Below are positions 53,590 through 62,638 of a stretch of 64,000 bases of DNA, piece by piece; the stretch's first letter is position 1, and each line of letters opens with the position of its first letter. Under the pieces are notes generated by a model, which was given only the letters and a program-made list of their open reading frames with translations, ran no database searches and was not told the DNA's origin. The stretch covers positions 62,001 to 126,000 of the forward strand of contig NZ_JBFANZ010000016.1 of the NCBI RefSeq assembly GCF_040659735.1, written 5' to 3'. The position numbers and the translations under genes are program-made. Source of the stretch: Micromonospora_I sp040659735. GTDB taxonomy: Bacteria; Actinomycetota; Actinomycetes; Mycobacteriales; Micromonosporaceae.

Positions 53590-54441
53590 TTACGTCCGGG
53601 GCAGCGCCGCCGGCCAGGTCCGCGACCAGCCGAGCAGTTCGGCGAGGCGGTCGTTGTGCGGGGCGAAGTGCGCGGCCAGGTCGGCACGGAGCGCCCCGGT
53701 CAGCGCCGACGGCCCCTGGTCCACCCGCCGGGTGTGCCGGGCGAACCCGGCCGGCGTGAACGGCTCCAGGTCGAGGAAGCGCAGAATCTCGCCGTAGACG
53801 GCGGCGGGGTCCGCGTAGAGGTCCTCGCTGCGCAGCACGAGCAGCCGCTCGCGCGGCACGTGCGTGAGCCAGCGCTCCACCTGCTCGGCGTAGCGTCCGC
53901 GGGCGAGGTAGGAGTGGTTGCGCAACGCGGCGTGCGCGGCCCGGGTCTCCGGGCCGCGGCGCAGCGCCGCCGCGAGCCGCGCGGGCTCCGCGGCGAGCGC
54001 GTCGGCAAAGGCGAGCGGCTCCGCGCCGTACGAGCGGCTGTGCAGGTAGTGCGAGTAGGCCCGCTCGACCGGGTCGCGCAGCAGCGCGATGAACCGCCCC
54101 CCGGGCAGGGTCGCCGCGACGCGGGCCGGCACGGCGGGGTGGAAGAGGTAGTAGGGGCTCGCCTCGAAGCTGCGCCGCCCGGGCACGGCCGACGGGAAGT
54201 GCCCCCGGTACCAGCGCTGTCCGCGTCCATAGTGGAGGCTGAAGAACTGGAGCTCCTTGCCGCTCGCCACCCGTACCTGCGGATGGTCCGCCAGGTAATG
54301 GTGCAGCGACGTGGTGCCGCAGCGCTGACCGCCGATGACGAGGAAATCCGGCAGCGCCCCGGGTGCCAGCCAGCGACCCCACGCGCGGGCGCCCCGCACC
54401 GTGCGGCGCAACCGGTCGACCGCCACCCGACGGCCGGTCAC
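53590..54441 (-). CDS. Sulfotransferase family protein
   Basis: Seen: 283 residues. GTG start overlaps the flippase stop as GTGA. PDFLVIGGQRCGTTSLHHYL is the phosphosulfate loop. FIALLRDPVERAYSHYLHSR holds the Arg/Ser that bind the 3' phosphate, and LLVLRSEDLYADPAAVYGEI ends the nucleotide site. ASPYYLFHPAVPARVAATLP lies between. Known: heparan-sulfate N-deacetylase/NDST-like sulfotransferases share this pattern. Last gene of the assembly operon Wzy-Wzz-flippase, so it probably sulfates the polysaccharide or its precursor (inference). Confidence 0.9.
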   Translation of the reverse strand: MTGRRVAVDRLRRTVRGARAWGRWLAPGALPDFLVIGGQRCGTTSLHHYLADHPQVRVASGKELQFFSLHYGRGQRWYRGHFPSAVPGRRSFEASPYYLFHPAVPARVAATLPGGRFIALLRDPVERAYSHYLHSRSYGAEPLAFADALAAEPARLAAALRRGPETRAAHAALRNHSYLARGRYAEQVERWLTHVPRERLLVLRSEDLYADPAAVYGEILRFLDLEPFTPAGFARHTRRVDQGPSALTGALRADLAAHFAPHNDRLAELLGWSRTWPAALPRT

Positions 54442-55982
54442 GGGGCCACCGCCGCGGCCGCGTCGCGCCCGCGCCGCCGGACCAGCGTGCGCAGCACCAT
54501 CACGTCCTCCCGGCTCAGCCCGAGGGCGAGCAGCACACCGAGATACACCACGACAACGGCCACCAGCCCGGCGCCGATCTCGGCGAGCCAGCCCGACGCC
54601 AGCCACCGCACGGCGAAGCCGGCCACCAGGGCGAGCGCCCCGGCGACCAGCCCCTTCAGCATGCCGACGGTGACCGGCACCGCCCGGACCAGGGCACGCA
54701 CCTGCAGGACCCGCGCCACGTTGACCGCCGCCAGCGACACCGCCCACGCGACGGCCGCGCCGACGATGCCGTACGCGGGGATCAGCCAGAGGTTGAGCAA
54801 CACGTTGAGCACGAGCGCGGCCAGGTTGTCGGCCATGTTGACCACCACCCGGCCGGACATGTTGAGCAGCGTGCCGCACGGACCGGTCGCCGCGTTCACC
54901 AACTGGCCGACCGCGAGGATCACCGTCACCGCCGCGCCGGCGGCGAAGCCACCCCCGAAGAGCCGCAACAGGTGCTCGGGAAAGACCAGCAGCACCACGA
55001 AGGCCGGCAGCGACAGCCGGACCACCCACCCGGTCGCGGCGCGGTAGATCCGCCGCACGTCGTCCATCCGCCCCTGATGGTGCAGCGAGGCGAGGTACGG
55101 CCCGAACGCGGCGTTGATCGGCGCCAGCACGAAGATGGCGACCGTGACCAACCGGGTGGCCACGTTGTAGACGCCGATGTCGTCGGTGGCGTACACGCCG
55201 AGCAGCAGCGTGTCGACCCAGATCAGCCCGGTCGAGGAGAGCGATGACACCCAGCTCACGGTGGAGAAGGTGAAGAGCTGCCGGGGCCGGAAGACCGGCG
55301 TCGCCGGGGCGACCCGGCGCAGCAGCCGCCACAGCGCGGCGAGGGCGAGCGCCCCCGCGGACCAGGCCGCGACGACAAGCGCCCAGTACGCGCCGGTCAC
55401 CCCCGCACCGCCGGCGAGCGCCAGCGCGGTGAGGGCGAGCCGGCACCCCGGCTCGTAGAGCTGCCCGATCAGCGTGAACGGCCGCTGCGTGCGCCAGCCC
55501 CGGGTCGCCGCGAGCGCCGCCTCGCAGACCGTCGAGGCGGGCAGGGTCAGCGCCATCAGCCGCAGGCCGGTGGTGAGCTGCGGGTCGTGCAGCAGCTCCG
55601 CGAGGCGTGGCGCGGCGACGGCGAGCGCGGCGCCGATCAGTGCCGACGAGCCCGCCGAGATGGCCAGTCCGAGCCGGATGGTGCCCCGGATGGCAGCCGG
55701 GTCGTCGTCGGCGAGCTGCACCGCGACGAAGCGGGTCAGCCCGGCCCGGAATCCGGCGAGGGAGAGGAGCCCGAGCAGGGCGAGCACGGCGTAGCACTGG
55801 GCGTAGCGACCGACCTCGGTGATGCCGAGCACCCGGGCCAGCAGCAGCATGATCACGAAGACCGCCGCCTGGCTGAGCAGGGCGCCGATCAGGTTCAGCC
55901 CACCGCCGCGGGCCATCCCCCGTACGTGCCGGTCGCCGGAGTCGGCCGACGACGTCGCCGGCTCGGCCGTCTCCGCCGTCAC
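54438..55982 (-). CDS. Wzx-like polysaccharide flippase / lipid II flippase-fold protein
   Basis: Seen: 514 residues with about 14 hydrophobic segments: NLIGALLSQAAVFVIMLLLA, RVLGITEVGRYAQCYAVLAL, GFRAGLTRFVAVQ, LPASTVCEAALAATRGWRTQ, VDTLLLGVYATDDIGVYNVA and others, the MOP/Wzx pattern. Known: flips lipid-linked repeat units across the membrane. Start: GTG one base after the Wzz-like stop; earlier in-frame codons are in that gene. Neighbours: between a Wzz-like and a sulfotransferase gene. The cargo is not predictable. Confidence 0.9.
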   Translation of the reverse strand: MTAETAEPATSSADSGDRHVRGMARGGGLNLIGALLSQAAVFVIMLLLARVLGITEVGRYAQCYAVLALLGLLSLAGFRAGLTRFVAVQLADDDPAAIRGTIRLGLAISAGSSALIGAALAVAAPRLAELLHDPQLTTGLRLMALTLPASTVCEAALAATRGWRTQRPFTLIGQLYEPGCRLALTALALAGGAGVTGAYWALVVAAWSAGALALAALWRLLRRVAPATPVFRPRQLFTFSTVSWVSSLSSTGLIWVDTLLLGVYATDDIGVYNVATRLVTVAIFVLAPINAAFGPYLASLHHQGRMDDVRRIYRAATGWVVRLSLPAFVVLLVFPEHLLRLFGGGFAAGAAVTVILAVGQLVNAATGPCGTLLNMSGRVVVNMADNLAALVLNVLLNLWLIPAYGIVGAAVAWAVSLAAVNVARVLQVRALVRAVPVTVGMLKGLVAGALALVAGFAVRWLASGWLAEIGAGLVAVVVVYLGVLLALGLSREDVMVLRTLVRRRGRDAAAAVAP

Positions 55983-55983
55983 C

Positions 55984-57045
55984 TCATCGGCCCGCGGTCG
56001 TGGCGTTCTGCTGCGCCTGCGTGCGCGGCGCGGGCACAACGGCGCCGGGCGTGGCGTCGGGAGCAGCGTCGGCGGTCTGTGCGGAGCGGGCGGTCCCGCC
56101 CCGGTTGCGGGAGACGAGTTCCAGCAGCGCGACGAGGAGCACCGCGATCAGCACCCCCGCACCACCGACCGGAACCGCCGTGCTGACCAGCGTGCTCACC
56201 CGGGAGACCGGAGCGGCCGCGCTGACGCTGGTCACCTGGGTGGAGTCCGCCGCCTGATTCTGCGCGCGGGCCGCCTGCATCCCCTCCCGCGCCTTCGCCA
56301 GGGCGCTCGTCGCGCTGTCCCGCTGGGCGAGCAGCGCCTGGTACTCCGGCAGCTTCGGGCCGATCGTGTCGAGCCGCTTCTGCAGCTCGACGATCACCGC
56401 GCCGGCGGCCGCGGCGCCCCGCGTGTTGCCGACCGCCTGCATCGCGAGCTGCTGCTGCCGCAGGCTGGCCAGCTCGTTGAGGGTCGCCTGGTAGAGCTTG
56501 TCCGCCTGGGAGACCTTGTTCGCCTTCTCCCAGGCGCTGATCGCCTCGGTCGCCGCGGTCACGTCGCCGCTCGCCGTCTTCACCTCCTGGCTGGCGATCC
56601 CGACCTGCGAGGCGAAGAGGAACGTCAGCGCGTGCCGGGCGGTGGCCGACAGCACCGGCGTGACCGTGTCGCGCTCCGTGCTGCTGTACCGGACCTCGAT
56701 CTGACTGCTCGCGCCGACCTGGGTGACCTTCAACCCGTCGCGGAGCGCGCCGGCGGCGACCCCGGTCTCGGCCGAGACCTGCTCGACCACCTTCGGCGAG
56801 GTGGCCGCCGCGCCGAACGCCGCGACGAACTGGTTCGCCGCCTGGATGCCGGTGTACTGCTGCGCGGCGGCGCCCCCGACGAGCGCGGGCGCGGCCACGT
56901 AGGCGGTGCCCGTGTACTGCTGCGGCGCGAGCAGCACCACGGCCGCCGCGGCGCCGGTCGCGACGACCGGCACGCCCACCAGCACCCAGAATCGCCGCCG
57001 GGCGACCCGCAGGTAGTCGACGATCTCCACGCTTGCGCTCCCCAC
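55984..57045 (-). CDS. Wzz-like chain-length/export co-polymerase
   Basis: Seen: 353 residues, GTG start. IVDYLRVARRRFWVLVGVPV leads into TM1 (VVATGAAAAVVLLAP), an extracytoplasmic helical domain (YTGTAYVAAPALVGG; QLAMQAVGNTRGAAAAGAVI; LQKRLDTIGPKLPEYQALLA) and TM2 near residue 290 (VPVGGAGVLIAVLLVALLEL). The tail is acidic/alanine-rich, without a Walker motif, so there is no kinase domain. Known: these proteins set chain length with the Wzy polymerase. Neighbours: ten bases downstream of the Wzy-like gene and one base before the flippase gene. Confidence 0.88.
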   Translation of the reverse strand: MGSASVEIVDYLRVARRRFWVLVGVPVVATGAAAAVVLLAPQQYTGTAYVAAPALVGGAAAQQYTGIQAANQFVAAFGAAATSPKVVEQVSAETGVAAGALRDGLKVTQVGASSQIEVRYSSTERDTVTPVLSATARHALTFLFASQVGIASQEVKTASGDVTAATEAISAWEKANKVSQADKLYQATLNELASLRQQQLAMQAVGNTRGAAAAGAVIVELQKRLDTIGPKLPEYQALLAQRDSATSALAKAREGMQAARAQNQAADSTQVTSVSAAAPVSRVSTLVSTAVPVGGAGVLIAVLLVALLELVSRNRGGTARSAQTADAAPDATPGAVVPAPRTQAQQNATTAGR

Positions 57046-57055
57046 TGTTCCTACG

Positions 57056-58549
57056 TCAATGAGCCGTTACGAGCTGTCGCGCCGTGCCCGACGCCATGGT
57101 GTCGGCCGCCGGTCCGCGGGCGATGCTGCTCGCCGCGGCCGCGAAGGCGAAGAGGTACCAGAGCGTGACCACATTGGAGATCACGTTGGAGGCGGCGCTG
57201 ACCGCGATGAACGCCACCGCGCAGCCGAGGAACCCGACCGCGATGCCCCGCTCCAGGGTGGCCGGGGGCGCGCGGCGCAACGCCAGCCGGCCGGTGTGCA
57301 GGCTGAGCAGCATCATGGCGAGGTACGCCAGCAGGCCGAGCACGCCGGTCTCGACGTACGCCCGCAGGAAGTCGTTGTGCGGCTTCTTCGCCTCGTCCGT
57401 CTCGCGCTGCGTCATGTTGGGACCGATGCCGGTCACCGGGTTGCGGTTGGCCAGCGTCACTATCTGCGTCCAGTAGTCCACCCGCCAGGCGAGCGTGTTG
57501 CCGGTGGGACCGCCCCCGACCGCGCGCGCCTCGCCGAGCTGCGCGAAGCGACCCGCCACCGACGGCAGCAGCAGCATCCCGGCGACGGCCACCACGCAGA
57601 GCGTGGCGAGCATCCGGGCGCTGCGCTGCAACACCGCGACCACGACCAGGCCGATCGCCGCGCCCAGGATGGCGCTGCGGGTGTTCGTCAGCAGCAGGAA
57701 GACCAGCGAGAGCGCGAGCAGCCCGGCGAGCGCGACGCGCAGCCGCCGTTCCAGATAGCGGTACACGCCGAATCCGAAGATCACCATGAACATCAGGTAG
57801 CGGCCGAACGTGGTGGACTGGCTGAACGGTCCGCTGATCCGGGTGAAGCTCCCCTTCACCTCCGACGGCGGCGCGCCGAGCAGCGACATCAGCACCGTGT
57901 AGCCGAGCGCCAGCACCAGCGAGGCGTAGCAGGCGAGCAGGATCCGGCGGATCGCCCGGGTGTCGGGCATGAGCTGCTCCAACACCAGGAACATCACCAC
58001 GACGGTGAGGATCCGCAGCGCTTCCAGCATGCTGGTCGCCGGACGGGCCGCGCCCACCGCACTGACCACGCCGCTCGCGCCGACCAGCATCATCGCCCAG
58101 CCCAGCGGCGAGCCGTGCAGACGACCGTGCCGGCGCAGCTGCGCGGCGAGCCAGAGGCCGGCGGCGAGCAGGAAGAGCACGGCGAGCAGGGTCGAGGGAT
58201 CGGCGGCGCGGGTCGCCTCGTTGGCGTCGGCCCTGCCGGCGGTCGGGCCACTGAGCTTGAACAGGTCGACGCAGGAACGCACCGCGAGCATCACCATGAC
58301 GTACGCGGCGAAGCGGGTCATCGCCAGCGCCGCCACCATCACGCCGCCGACCGCGGCGAGCGGCAGCACCACACCCATCTTGTCGCCCGCCGCCATCGAC
58401 AGGCCGGCGAGCAGGGCGGCCCCGGCCGCCACCAGGGCGGCGAGGACCGTGAGCACGCCACCCGCGCGACCCGACGGGCGTACGGCGAGCGGGCCGAACG
58501 GCGCCGCGCCGCCGGCGGGCTCCGCCGCATGCCGGTTGTCCTGTGTCAC
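57056..58549 (-). CDS. O-antigen ligase/Wzy-like polymerase
   Basis: Seen: 497 residues with about 12 membrane helices: VLTVLAALVAAGAALLAGLS, LEALRILTVVVMFLVLEQLM, GLLALSLVFLLLTNTRSAIL and GAAIGLVVVAVL. The extracytoplasmic loop holds NRNPVTGIGPNMT and EAKKPHNDFLRAYVETGVLG, with the Arg/His positions usual for O-antigen ligase-like enzymes. Known: polymerises lipid-linked repeats or ligates them to an acceptor. Start: GTG at 58549 (VTQDNRHAAEPAG); a GTG three codons upstream is possible. First gene of the assembly run after the GT4 gene. Confidence 0.9.
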   Translation of the reverse strand: MTQDNRHAAEPAGGAAPFGPLAVRPSGRAGGVLTVLAALVAAGAALLAGLSMAAGDKMGVVLPLAAVGGVMVAALAMTRFAAYVMVMLAVRSCVDLFKLSGPTAGRADANEATRAADPSTLLAVLFLLAAGLWLAAQLRRHGRLHGSPLGWAMMLVGASGVVSAVGAARPATSMLEALRILTVVVMFLVLEQLMPDTRAIRRILLACYASLVLALGYTVLMSLLGAPPSEVKGSFTRISGPFSQSTTFGRYLMFMVIFGFGVYRYLERRLRVALAGLLALSLVFLLLTNTRSAILGAAIGLVVVAVLQRSARMLATLCVVAVAGMLLLPSVAGRFAQLGEARAVGGGPTGNTLAWRVDYWTQIVTLANRNPVTGIGPNMTQRETDEAKKPHNDFLRAYVETGVLGLLAYLAMMLLSLHTGRLALRRAPPATLERGIAVGFLGCAVAFIAVSAASNVISNVVTLWYLFAFAAAASSIARGPAADTMASGTARQLVTAH

Positions 58550-58706
58550 TGGTCCCACTCGACTCTCGCCGCCCCACCGGGGCGGCCCCGCCTTCCTACC
58601 GGCCGCCCAGCGGCGCGGCACCGACCCGTCCGCACGGGACAGAAGATCGCCACAATGTAACCGGAGATCCGGGGAAGCCAGTATGGGCCGATCGTCGGCC
58701 CCGCCA

Positions 58707-59996
58707 TCACCCGGCTCTCCGGCCCGCGCGCGTCGCCGACGGCGCGGCCAACTCCAGATAGAGCCGCTCCAACTCGCGCGCCGCACCGTCCCACGTGTAC
58801 TCATCACAGACCCGGTCACGCAGCGCCAGCGCCCCGACACGCTCAGCCTCCGGATCGGCGGTGAGCTGACCCAGCGCCCGCACCAGATCGTCTTCGGACC
58901 CGTCCCGGAACAACCGTCGACCGGGCCCGTCCGCCCCCACCACCTCGAGGTGCGGCGGGATGTCGCTGGCGACCACCGGCAGGCCGTACGAGGCCGCCTC
59001 CAGCAGCGTCAACGGCAGCCCTTCCAGCCGGGAGGGCTGTACGAAGCCGGCCGCGTGGGAGTAGAGCTCCGCGAGGAGGTCGCCGTACGCGAAGTCGGTG
59101 AACACGATCCGCGGATCGTCCTGCGCCGCCGCGGTGAGCCGGGCCACGTACCCGTCGGTGAAGGACGACCCGCCGACCACCGCCAACCGCAGCCCGGTCG
59201 GCACCCGGCGGAACGCGCGGATCAGCAGGTCCGCCGCCTTCTCCGGGACGAGCCGGCCGACCAGCAGCAGGTAACCGCCGGGGGTCAGCCCGAAGCGTCC
59301 GGTGATCTGCGCGGCCGGGACGTGACGCGCGGCCGCGACCCCGTTGGGAATGTAGCGGGCGGCGCCGCCGAAGCGGTCGTCGTAGTGGGCGGCGAGGCCG
59401 CGCGACACCGCGACCCGCTCGTCGGGGACGTACCCGCTCAGCCAGTACGCCGTGTTGAGCACCGTGCGCGCGGCGAGTCCCCACTTGGCCCGCTGGTTGT
59501 CCAGCCCGTGCACCGTCAGCACCACCTTCGCGCGGGACAGATAGCGCGGCAGCGGCGCCACCAGACCGGGTCCCAGGCCGTGGTAGTGCACGATGTCCGG
59601 GCGCTCGCGCAGCGCGGCGAGAGTCGAGGTGGCGGAGTGCACGATCGCGTCGAGATGCTTGCTGGCCACCGTGCGCACCTGGCGCAGCCGTACGCCGCGG
59701 TATTCGTCCAGCGGCGCCGTGCCGTAGCTCTGCCGGCAGTAGACGGTGACCTCGTGGCCGTAGCCGGCGAGCCGGCTGGCCAACTCCTCCACGTGCCGCT
59801 CGATCCCGCCGTACGTCGCCGGCATCCCCTTCTGTCCGACCATCGCGATCCGCAGCCGACGCCAGTCGCCCCCGTCACCGCGCCGCTGACGCGGGATCAG
59901 CCGGGAATCGGCCGATCTCCGGTCATCCACATCGGAAGCTGGCGGCTCTTGACCGGTCTGGTGCGCATCGGCGGCGCGCGCATCGCGGATAACCAC
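58707..59996 (-). CDS. GT4-family glycosyltransferase
   Basis: Seen: 429 residues; GTG five bases after AAGGAGG, preferred to a GTG six codons earlier. After a long polar N-terminus come LRIAMVGQKGMPATYGGIER, YGHEVTVYCRQSYG and PDIVHYHGLGPGLVAPLPRY, then GGYLLLVGRLVPEKAADLLI and AGFVQPSRLEGLPLTLLEAA, the GT4 donor signature. Known: this subgroup (QKGMPATYGGIE) includes rhamnosyl- and related transferases in exopolysaccharide operons. Neighbours: upstream of Wzy-Wzz-flippase, 157 bases apart. Sugar unknown. Confidence 0.92.
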   Translation of the reverse strand: MVIRDARAADAHQTGQEPPASDVDDRRSADSRLIPRQRRGDGGDWRRLRIAMVGQKGMPATYGGIERHVEELASRLAGYGHEVTVYCRQSYGTAPLDEYRGVRLRQVRTVASKHLDAIVHSATSTLAALRERPDIVHYHGLGPGLVAPLPRYLSRAKVVLTVHGLDNQRAKWGLAARTVLNTAYWLSGYVPDERVAVSRGLAAHYDDRFGGAARYIPNGVAAARHVPAAQITGRFGLTPGGYLLLVGRLVPEKAADLLIRAFRRVPTGLRLAVVGGSSFTDGYVARLTAAAQDDPRIVFTDFAYGDLLAELYSHAAGFVQPSRLEGLPLTLLEAASYGLPVVASDIPPHLEVVGADGPGRRLFRDGSEDDLVRALGQLTADPEAERVGALALRDRVCDEYTWDGAARELERLYLELAAPSATRAGRRAG

Positions 59997-60133
59997 TGAG
60001 CCTCCTTGGGACACGGCGCTGCGGGAGTTGGCCGGCGCGCAACATGGCGGCGGTCACCCTGTGCGCCCAGGACGGTAGATCACAACAAGACGGAACTCGA
60101 TGAACGTTCGGCCGGGGTTCGCTGGCTGGCCGG

Positions 60134-61204
60134 CTACCGCTGCCGGTTCACCGCCGACCCGGCCAACGTGGTCAGCGACTCGCGCGCCTCGGGGGTCACC
60201 GGGGCGTCGGCCAGCGCGGCGAGCGCGCTCTCGGCACGGACCCGGATCATGTGCTCGATCCGGTCGCGCGCACCGGTCGCCACGATGATCGCGCGCAACT
60301 CCTCCGCGCCGTCGCCATCAAGGCCCGGATTGCCGAACAGCGCCCGCAACCGGTCCGCCTGGCCGCGGTCGGCACGGGCCCGGGCGAGTGCCATCATCAC
60401 CGTCGGCTTCCCCTCACGAAGATCGTCCAGGACCGACTTGCCGGTGACCGCCGGATCGCCGAAGACCCCGAGAACGTCGTCGCGAAGCTGGAAGGCGTCA
60501 CCGAGCGGATCGCCGAACGCCGCGTACGCCGCCTGCAACTCCTCCCCCGCCCCGGCCAGCCCGGCCCCGATCTGCAGCGGCCGGGTCACCGTGTAGCGCG
60601 CGGCCTTCATCCGGATCACGGTGAGCGCGCTGGCCACCGAGCCGTCCCCGACGCCGGAGACCAGGTCGAGGTACTGCCCCGCGATCACCTCGGTGCGCAT
60701 GTGCGCGTAGACGGCGTACCCCTGCCGGAGCTGGTCGGCCGGGATGCCGGACTCGTGGAACATCTGGTCCGCCCAGGTGGCGCAGAGATCGCCGCAGAGC
60801 AGGGCGGCGCTGCGGCCGTACGCGCCGGGGTCACCTCGCCAGGAGAGGCGGGTATGCAGGTCGGCGAAGAGGCGGTGCACCGACGCCTCACCGCGGCGCC
60901 AGTCGCTGCCGTCCATGATGTCGTCGTGGATGAGCGCGAACGCGTGGAAGAGCTCCAGCGCGGCCGCCGCCGCCACGATCTCCGGACTGTCGGGGCGACC
61001 GGCGCCACGCCAGCCCCAGTAGCAGAACATCGGACGGAGCCGTTTGCCGCCGGCCAGCACGAAGCGGCGCAGCGTGTCGAAGACCCCGCGCGGCGCGCCG
61101 TCCGGCCAGCCCGGATCCTGGCGGTCCAGAAAGGCCACCAGTTCGGCGTCACAGCGCGCGCGCAGCCCCTCCGTGTCGATGTCCCGGGCCATCTGGGCGG
61201 TCAT
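60134..61204 (-). CDS. Polyprenyl (isoprenyl diphosphate) synthase
   Basis: Seen: 356 residues. VLAGGKRLRPMFCYWGWRGA, the first Asp-rich motif ALIHDDIMDGSDWRRGE (Asp94, Asp95, Asp98), KAARYTVTRPLQIGAGLAGA and the second motif AFQLRDDVLGVFGDPAVTGK fit trans-prenyl synthases of geranylgeranyl/farnesyl type. HRLFADL sits between. Known: condenses isopentenyl diphosphate with allylic diphosphates to make C15-C20 or longer chains. Start ATG is six bases after the phosphodiesterase gene stop. Neighbours: last gene of an ebo-type operon, so it probably supplies a prenyl donor for an EboC-type UbiA prenyltransferase outside this window (inference). Confidence 0.93.
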   Translation of the reverse strand: MTAQMARDIDTEGLRARCDAELVAFLDRQDPGWPDGAPRGVFDTLRRFVLAGGKRLRPMFCYWGWRGAGRPDSPEIVAAAAALELFHAFALIHDDIMDGSDWRRGEASVHRLFADLHTRLSWRGDPGAYGRSAALLCGDLCATWADQMFHESGIPADQLRQGYAVYAHMRTEVIAGQYLDLVSGVGDGSVASALTVIRMKAARYTVTRPLQIGAGLAGAGEELQAAYAAFGDPLGDAFQLRDDVLGVFGDPAVTGKSVLDDLREGKPTVMMALARARADRGQADRLRALFGNPGLDGDGAEELRAIIVATGARDRIEHMIRVRAESALAALADAPVTPEARESLTTLAGSAVNRQR

Positions 61205-61210
61205 CGCCGT

Positions 61211-62638
61211 TCACCTCGCCCCGGTGACCGGGGACGGCGCCCCGCTCGCGGTCGGTCTCCCGGCGAGGCCCGCCAGAGCGAGCAGGAACCCCTTCACCTC
61301 GGTGGCGGCGAACGCGTCGCGGGCCGCCGACGGATCCGAGCAGAGCAGGACCGGCGCGTCCAGCGGGTCGGTGGGCAGCCGCCCGTGCGACCCGCGGACG
61401 GCCTTCGCCCCCGCGTCCAGCCCGACCACGCTCATCAGATAGCGCATGCCGATCTTCTTACGCAGCAGCGCGAGCGCGGCCCGGCCCTTGGCGGCGCCCG
61501 GCGCGGCCGGGTCGAAGAAGAGTTCGGCGGGGTCGTAGCCGGGCTTGCGGTGGATCTCCACGAGTCGGGCGAAATCCGGCGCCTTCGCGTCGTCCAGCCA
61601 GTAGTAGTACGTGAACCAGGCGTCCGCCTCGGCAACCAGGACCAGGTCACCGGCGCGCTCGTGGTCGAGCCCGTGCGCGGCCTTCCCCGCCTCGTCGAGC
61701 ACCTCGGCCACACCGGGCAGCGCCGCATAGAGCTTCGCGACCGCCGGCACGTCGGCCGGATCCTTCACGTAGACGTGCGCCACCTGATGGTCGGCGACCG
61801 CGAAGGCCCGCGAGGTCCACGGGTCGAGATACTCCATGCCGGCCTGCGTGTAGACCTCGAGCAGCCCCTCGGCGCGGAGCAGCCGGTTGATGTCGATCGG
61901 GCGGGACACGTCGGTGATGCCGTACTCGGAGAGCGCCACCACGGTCACGCCGCGCGCCGCCGCCGCATCCAGCAGCGGGGCGAGCTCCCGGTCCAGCTCG
62001 GCGGCGGCGGCCGCCCCCTGCGGCGCGCTGCCGCCGTAGCGCTGCAGGTCGTAGTCGAGATGCGGCACGTACGCCAGGGTCAGGTCCGGCGAGTGGTCCG
62101 TCATGATCTGCTCCGTGGCGCGGCAGATCCACGCCGACGAGGTGATGCCCGCGGCGGCGCCCCAGTAGCTGAAGAGCGGGAAGGTCCCGAGCCGGCCGGT
62201 GAGCTCGTCATGCAGCTGCGGCGGGTAGGTGTAGCAGTCGGGATCCTTGCGGCCGTCGGCGTGGTAGATCGGGCGCGGGGTCACGGTCCAGTTGACGTCG
62301 GCGCCCATCGCGTACCACCAGCACACGTTGGCGACCGTGTAGTCCGGCTTGACCCTGCGGGCCGCGTCCCACAGCTTCTCCCCACCGACCAGCGCGTTGT
62401 GCTGCCGCCACAGGAAGATCTCGCCCAGATCGCGGAAGTACCAGCCGTTGCCGACGATCCCGTGTCCGGACGGCGGCTCGCCGGTGAGGAACGTCGACTG
62501 CACCGCACAGGTCACCGCCGGCAGCACCGTGCCGAGCGGCGCCTGGAAACCGCTTTGCGCCACCGCCGACAGGCGCGGCATGTGCGCGAGCAGCCGGGGT
62601 GTCAGCCCGACCACGTCGAGGACGAGCAGCGGTCTCAT
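61211..62638 (-). CDS. Alkaline phosphatase-superfamily phosphodiesterase/nucleotide pyrophosphatase
   Basis: Seen: 475 residues. LLVLDVVGLTPRLLAHMPRL starts the fold; VLPAVTCAVQSTFLTGEPPS holds the nucleophilic Thr; GHGIVGNGWYFRDLGEIFLW, LAYVPHLDYDLQRYG and VVALSEYGITDVSRPIDINR carry the Asp/His metal ligands. ADHQVAHVYVKD follows. Known: type-I phosphodiesterase/nucleotide pyrophosphatase-like enzymes are regular members of bacterial ebo clusters. Start: ATG overlapping the EboE stop (ATGA). Its role in ebo metabolite traffic is unknown; cytosolic, no signal peptide. Confidence 0.9.
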   Translation of the reverse strand: MRPLLVLDVVGLTPRLLAHMPRLSAVAQSGFQAPLGTVLPAVTCAVQSTFLTGEPPSGHGIVGNGWYFRDLGEIFLWRQHNALVGGEKLWDAARRVKPDYTVANVCWWYAMGADVNWTVTPRPIYHADGRKDPDCYTYPPQLHDELTGRLGTFPLFSYWGAAAGITSSAWICRATEQIMTDHSPDLTLAYVPHLDYDLQRYGGSAPQGAAAAAELDRELAPLLDAAAARGVTVVALSEYGITDVSRPIDINRLLRAEGLLEVYTQAGMEYLDPWTSRAFAVADHQVAHVYVKDPADVPAVAKLYAALPGVAEVLDEAGKAAHGLDHERAGDLVLVAEADAWFTYYYWLDDAKAPDFARLVEIHRKPGYDPAELFFDPAAPGAAKGRAALALLRKKIGMRYLMSVVGLDAGAKAVRGSHGRLPTDPLDAPVLLCSDPSAARDAFAATEVKGFLLALAGLAGRPTASGAPSPVTGAR

